7,742 nt of DNA. It comes from Clostridiales bacterium (GTDB lineage: Bacteria; Bacillota; Desulfitobacteriia; Desulfitobacteriales; Desulfitobacteriaceae). Shown piece after piece: positions 6,725 to 7,742 of this stretch (position 1 is its first letter; each line of letters opens with the position of its first letter). Both the position numbers and the translations under genes were made by a program. The stretch covers positions 1-7,742 of the forward strand of contig DAHVVW010000087.1 in NCBI GenBank assembly GCA_027357125.1. The letters run 5' to 3'. The notes below the pieces were generated by a model, which was not told the DNA's origin, did not search any database, and saw only the letters and a program-made list of their open reading frames with translations.

Positions 6725-7474
6725 CTAATTCGCTCGTGGAATTAGATAAGGTACAGGATTTACAGCCTTGCTGTTCTTGCGCAATTCAAAATGGAGCCAC
6801 GGCTTTTTGAGAGCAGCGGACAGTCCCACAGCCCCCAGGTATTGCCCTCTTTCCACCCGCTGCCCCTGGGCAACCGCGATATCGCCGAAGTTCGAGACCA
6901 CAGCTGTCCATCCATCCCCAAAGTCTAATTTAACGAGCCTCCCTAATTGGGACTCCTCCCCTACGAGGACCACCACTCCTGCATAGGGTGCAGCCACAGG
7001 CGTCCCCAAAGCGCTGCTGATGTCAATTCCGTTATGCACCCGCCCTTGAGAGTCTGTGCTACCAAACTCCGCCATCACCGGACCTGATACAGGAGGCTGA
7101 AATTCCCCCTGCATTTTCACATCCACCGGCATGCTCTGAGGAGATATGCCCAAGCCTACGGCTTCTTTAGCCATGCCATTTAAGGCCGTGTAAAAATTCC
7201 CTGAATCCATAGCCGTGCGGTAAATTCTGTGGACTACTTTGGAAACCGGATCGCTGTTATTGGCGCTGAAGAATACGGTTAGAAAAAATAAGGCAGCCAG
7301 GAGGGTGCGTTTTTGCCTGCCTGTCCAACTCAAATTTCCCCAGCGGAACCGGCTTGAAGGAGCCCGCTGCCCCTCCTGCCAGTTATGGGCATAACCCCGT
7401 TCTTTGCCCACCTCGTGCGCGGCCCGCTCCCATTCCCAATCATCCCAGCGTTCAAACGGGTTCAACACCTTCAC
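6725..7474 (-). CDS. spoIVFA: SpoIVFA-like membrane protein with degenerate LytM/M23 domain
   Basis: Up to 249 residues: a charged, Trp-rich cytoplasmic N-terminus (1-55), one membrane helix at about 57-70 (TLLAALFFLTVFF), a linker, and a LytM/M23-like domain at about 125-243. Of the M23 zinc signature, HNGID is present (His147, Asp151), but the HxH motif reads PWLHFELR with Trp226 in place of the first His, and the usual YGH is SNFGD. It is therefore probably not a peptidase. In B. subtilis SpoIVFA is a non-catalytic LytM-type scaffold that holds SpoIVFB and BofA, and the gene just downstream here is the SpoIVFB homologue. The start is uncertain: GTG 7474 overlaps the ribosome-binding site GAGGGGGT (7480-7473), so GTG 7468 or TTG 7465 is more likely. 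The stop is TAG. Alternative: a generic M23 family membrane protein. Confidence 0.82.
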   Translation of the reverse strand: MKVLNPFERWDDWEWERAAHEVGKERGYAHNWQEGQRAPSSRFRWGNLSWTGRQKRTLLAALFFLTVFFSANNSDPVSKVVHRIYRTAMDSGNFYTALNGMAKEAVGLGISPQSMPVDVKMQGEFQPPVSGPVMAEFGSTDSQGRVHNGIDISSALGTPVAAPYAGVVVLVGEESQLGRLVKLDFGDGWTAVVSNFGDIAVAQGQRVERGQYLGAVGLSAALKKPWLHFELRKNSKAVNPVPYLIPRAN

Positions 7475-7480
7475 CCCCTC
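7473..7480 (-). promoter_or_regulatory. Ribosome-binding site of the SpoIVFA-like gene
   Basis: GAGGGGGT on the minus strand overlaps GTG 7474 and stands 4 bases before GTG 7468 and 7 before TTG 7465, favouring one of the inner starts. Confidence 0.5.
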
Positions 7481-7521
7481 TGTTGGACAAATTTCGTTTA
7501 CTCAAGATTACGCCGATTCTT

Positions 7522-7566
7522 AAAAAAATAGAACCGTAAAGAGTGGTCTTGTCCACTTTTACGGTT
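7522..7566 (-). terminator. Rho-independent terminator after the RodA/FtsW-type gene
   Basis: On the minus strand the arm at 7566-7553 pairs with 7546-7532 over 14 bp with a one-base bulge, around a 6-base loop. It is followed by CTATTTTTTT (7531-7522). It starts 19 bases after the TAG stop of the SEDS gene. The plus-strand side has only a delayed T5 (7573-7577), so minus-strand termination is the main function. It makes the SpoIVFA-like gene the start of a new transcription unit. Confidence 0.88.
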
Positions 7567-7585
7567 CATTAGTTTTTGAGTCCCC

Positions 7586-7742
7586 CTAAAACATTAGCCT
7601 CTCACGCCTAAGATTAATGCTCAGAAGCAGCCCGAGCGCAATCATGTTCGCCCACATCGTGCTCCCGCCGTAGCTTATCAAAGGCAGCGGGATTCCGGTA
7701 ACCGGCATAATCCCTGAAGTCATGCCCACATTCACAAGGATA
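7586..7742 (-). CDS. rodA: SEDS-family glycosyltransferase (RodA/FtsW type), C-terminal 51 residues
   Basis: Partial at the right edge; 51 codons and a TAG stop at 7588-7586 are visible. The segment NVGMTSGIMPVTGIPLPLIS followed by YGGS is the hallmark of SEDS membrane glycosyltransferases, which polymerise peptidoglycan with a class B penicillin-binding protein. A final helix (MWANMIALGLLLSINL) and a short basic tail (RRERLMF) follow, as in RodA. FtsW or SpoVE cannot be excluded from the fragment alone. RodA is preferred because the short tail fits and because rodA is, to my knowledge, commonly next to the SpoIVFA-like gene in Peptococcaceae. Confidence 0.85.
   Translation of the reverse strand, partial: ILVNVGMTSGIMPVTGIPLPLISYGGSTMWANMIALGLLLSINLRRERLMF

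Noticed and set aside
7475..7521. Sporulation (sigma-E) promoter before the SpoIVFA-like gene
   Set aside because: I looked for sigma-E and sigma-A style boxes in this short gap and found no convincing pair, although the terminator upstream implies a promoter should be here.
1..7742. CRISPR array, prophage, insertion sequence, tRNA/rRNA or defence island
   Set aside because: No spaced direct repeats, transposase or integrase motifs, or structured RNA genes were seen on either strand.

Overview
The window reads as a stretch of chromosome from a spore-forming, low-to-mid GC member of the Firmicutes (Bacillota). The best guess is a clostridial lineage of the Desulfitobacterium/Desulfosporosinus (Peptococcaceae) type. 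This rests on a SpoIVFA/SpoIVFB-like gene pair between a rodA-type gene and a radical SAM / DUF2344 / RNase G cluster, an order I associate with that group. The genus is an inference. All recognisable genes lie on the minus strand, so the biology runs from right to left.

Right edge to the centre: the last 51 codons of a SEDS-family (RodA/FtsW) gene end at 7586, followed at once by a strong terminator hairpin. Next comes a SpoIVFA-like membrane protein with a degenerate LytM/M23 domain. It is followed by a SpoIVFB-like M50 site-2 protease that is interrupted by one in-frame TAG codon at 6196-6198. In B. subtilis these two proteins form the membrane complex that processes pro-sigma-K in the mother cell.

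Centre: a probable sigma-A promoter at 5711-5739 starts a second unit of a radical SAM protein (TIGR03960 type), a DUF2344 protein (TIGR03936 type, start overlapping the previous stop) and ribonuclease G. The first two are a conserved pair of unknown function; the third is an RNase E/G family endonuclease with catalytic aspartates and Zn-link cysteines intact.

Left part: rng is not followed by rplU-ysxB-rpmA, as I would expect. Instead there is an AT-richer aspartate kinase with the sequence hallmarks of the ectoine-pathway class (Ask_Ect), ending in a textbook terminator. Beyond it is a tiny five-codon ORF with a strong ribosome-binding site, then the first 28 codons of an unrecognised gene cut by the window edge.

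The points most worth a second look are the in-frame amber in the protease gene, the Ask_Ect-type kinase with no ectoine genes in view at a compositional boundary, and the uncharacterised radical SAM/DUF2344 pair beside RNase G. I do not see a phage, CRISPR array, IS element, tRNA, rRNA or defence system here. There is no gene-free stretch above 300 bases.
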